Assembly (NCBI RefSeq): GCF_007971225.1
Contig: NZ_CP042435.1
Span: forward strand, 3,413,501 to 3,477,500
DNA length: 64,000 bases
Source: Panacibacter ginsenosidivorans
GTDB taxonomy: Bacteria > Bacteroidota > Bacteroidia > Chitinophagales > Chitinophagaceae
Reading direction: 5' to 3'
Part shown: piece by piece, positions 63,327-64,000 of the stretch
Layout of the letters: each line of letters opens with the position of its first letter
How positions within the stretch are numbered: the first letter of the stretch is position 1
The notes under the pieces: generated by a model
Told to the model about the DNA's origin: nothing
Database searches by the model: none
Seen by the model: only the letters and a program-made list of their open reading frames with translations
Program-made: the position numbers and the translations under genes

Positions 63327-63393
63327 GGAATGTTTTTGCTATATAAAATTTAATGATAGTGTGGCAGCATATATGTTCAGCAAAGTATTGGGC

Positions 63394-63413
63394 GTTCAAG
63401 TGTGCGACGCAAC
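63394..63413. repeat. Interspersed repeat, right arm V (C type)
   Basis: gttcaagtgtgcgacgcaac, followed by outer sequence 'agaagctgaatagaga...gcagggacaaaa'. Confidence 0.82.
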
Positions 63414-63492
63414 AGAAGCTGAATAGAGAGTAATTGCAGGGACAAAAATGGTTTTTAAATAATTTATCAGAGCTTATAACCTTAAAATATTG

Positions 63493-64000
63493 ATGAGTGT
63501 TTTGTTGAAATATAAAAGATATGTAGTTGGAGTTGTTTGCATGAGTTTTTTTATTGCTTGTTTTGTTTCGTGTCAGCAATATCAAAAAAACAGCACACAT
63601 AAAAATGTAAGCGATGAAAGTATTGATATGGGCAAGAAGCTTGCTGCAACATATTGTCAATCCTGTCATCTCCTGCCCGATCCATCTTTGCTCGACGCAA
63701 AGAGTTGGGAAAAAGGTGTATTGCCCATGATGGGTCCAAGGCTTGGCATTTTTAATAATGGCTTTGAACAGTATCCGTCGTACAGAAGAGATAAGGATGT
63801 TGATAAAGACTTTTATCCGTCGCAACCAATATTGAATGTGGTGCAGTGGCAGGCTATTCTTGATTACTATACAGCGCTTGCGCCTGATACATTGGTTGCA
63901 AATAAAGATGATGTAAGTATTTCATCAGACCTTTCACAGTTTAAACCAATAGTGCCCGCATTTAATGATCCTGTACCCCGCATAAGTTATATTAATGTCG
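63493..64000 (+). CDS. Cytochrome c-type lipoprotein, 5' part only
   Basis: The open frame starts at 63493 (MSVLLKYKRYVVG) or at the in-frame ATG 63541 and runs off the window end; 169 codons are seen. A lipoprotein signal ends in 'CFVSC'. A haem-binding CQSCH follows in 'LAATYCQSCHLLPDPSLLDAKSWEKG', then 'VLPMMGPRLGIF'. In Bacteroidota such cytochrome heads usually precede FG-GAP repeats, which would fit the UnbV gene upstream, but the rest is outside the window. Confidence 0.8.
   Translation, partial: MSVLLKYKRYVVGVVCMSFFIACFVSCQQYQKNSTHKNVSDESIDMGKKLAATYCQSCHLLPDPSLLDAKSWEKGVLPMMGPRLGIFNNGFEQYPSYRRDKDVDKDFYPSQPILNVVQWQAILDYYTALAPDTLVANKDDVSISSDLSQFKPIVPAFNDPVPRISYINV

Noticed and set aside
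63298-63825. 175-codon open frame opposite the cytochrome lipoprotein
   Set aside because: It overlaps a repeat arm and the plus-strand gene with a clear lipobox and CxxCH motif; it is a shadow.

Overview
The window looks like chromosomal DNA of a Bacteroidota bacterium, most likely of the Chitinophagaceae or a close relative. The support is a SusC/SusD pair, a type IX secretion sorting domain on a SprB-repeat protein, -7 boxes of the TAnnTTTG type in front of several genes, very weak Shine-Dalgarno signals, many lipoprotein and Tat-like signal sequences, and an AT-rich base composition. I see no rRNA, tRNA, CRISPR array, prophage or complete insertion sequence.

Layout. 1-7.1 kb: a TIM-barrel lipoprotein, a PepSY-like small protein, an unknown lipoprotein, and a TPR-CHAT protein facing an ECF sigma/anti-sigma pair. 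7.3-15 kb: a minus-strand cluster of planctomycete-type oxidative genes (DUF1549/DUF1553 cytochrome, small membrane methyltransferase, DUF1501, TIM-barrel epimerase, DUF2231-cytochrome-LRR). 15.3-17.8 kb: paaG-paaI-paaY and a lipoprotein. 18-29 kb: housekeeping genes (obg, ybjQ, an alkA-like glycosylase, lysS, an M48 protease, asd). 29-37.6 kb: a peptidase-like propeller/barrel protein, a fasciclin protein, a DUF1800/DUF1501 pair, bcp and a TylF-like methyltransferase. 37.6-42 kb: an M23 peptidase, the N-terminal half of carB and a free-methionine sulfoxide reductase. 42.3-47.2 kb: a 1646-residue T9SS-exported protein with a glycosidase-like head and 12 SprB repeats. 47.5-53.6 kb: small membrane proteins, DUF2541, an alpha-solenoid protein, a sigma-54 activator and miaA. 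53.8-64 kb: susC, susD, an FG-GAP/UnbV lipoprotein, a DUF1573 lipoprotein and a cytochrome c lipoprotein cut by the window edge.

Two non-coding signals stand out. First, about 22 intergenic loci carry one or both arms of a 20-base imperfect inverted repeat. There are two arm types, GTTGCGTCGCACTCTTGTAC (called C) and GTTGTGTCACTCACTTGTAC (called T), around variable cores. This is roughly one locus per 3 kb, always between genes. Second, upstream of asd a 21-codon open frame made almost entirely of Lys, Thr, Met and Ile codons is followed by mutually exclusive antiterminator and terminator hairpins. That is the layout of a ribosome-mediated attenuator sensing the end products of the aspartate pathway.
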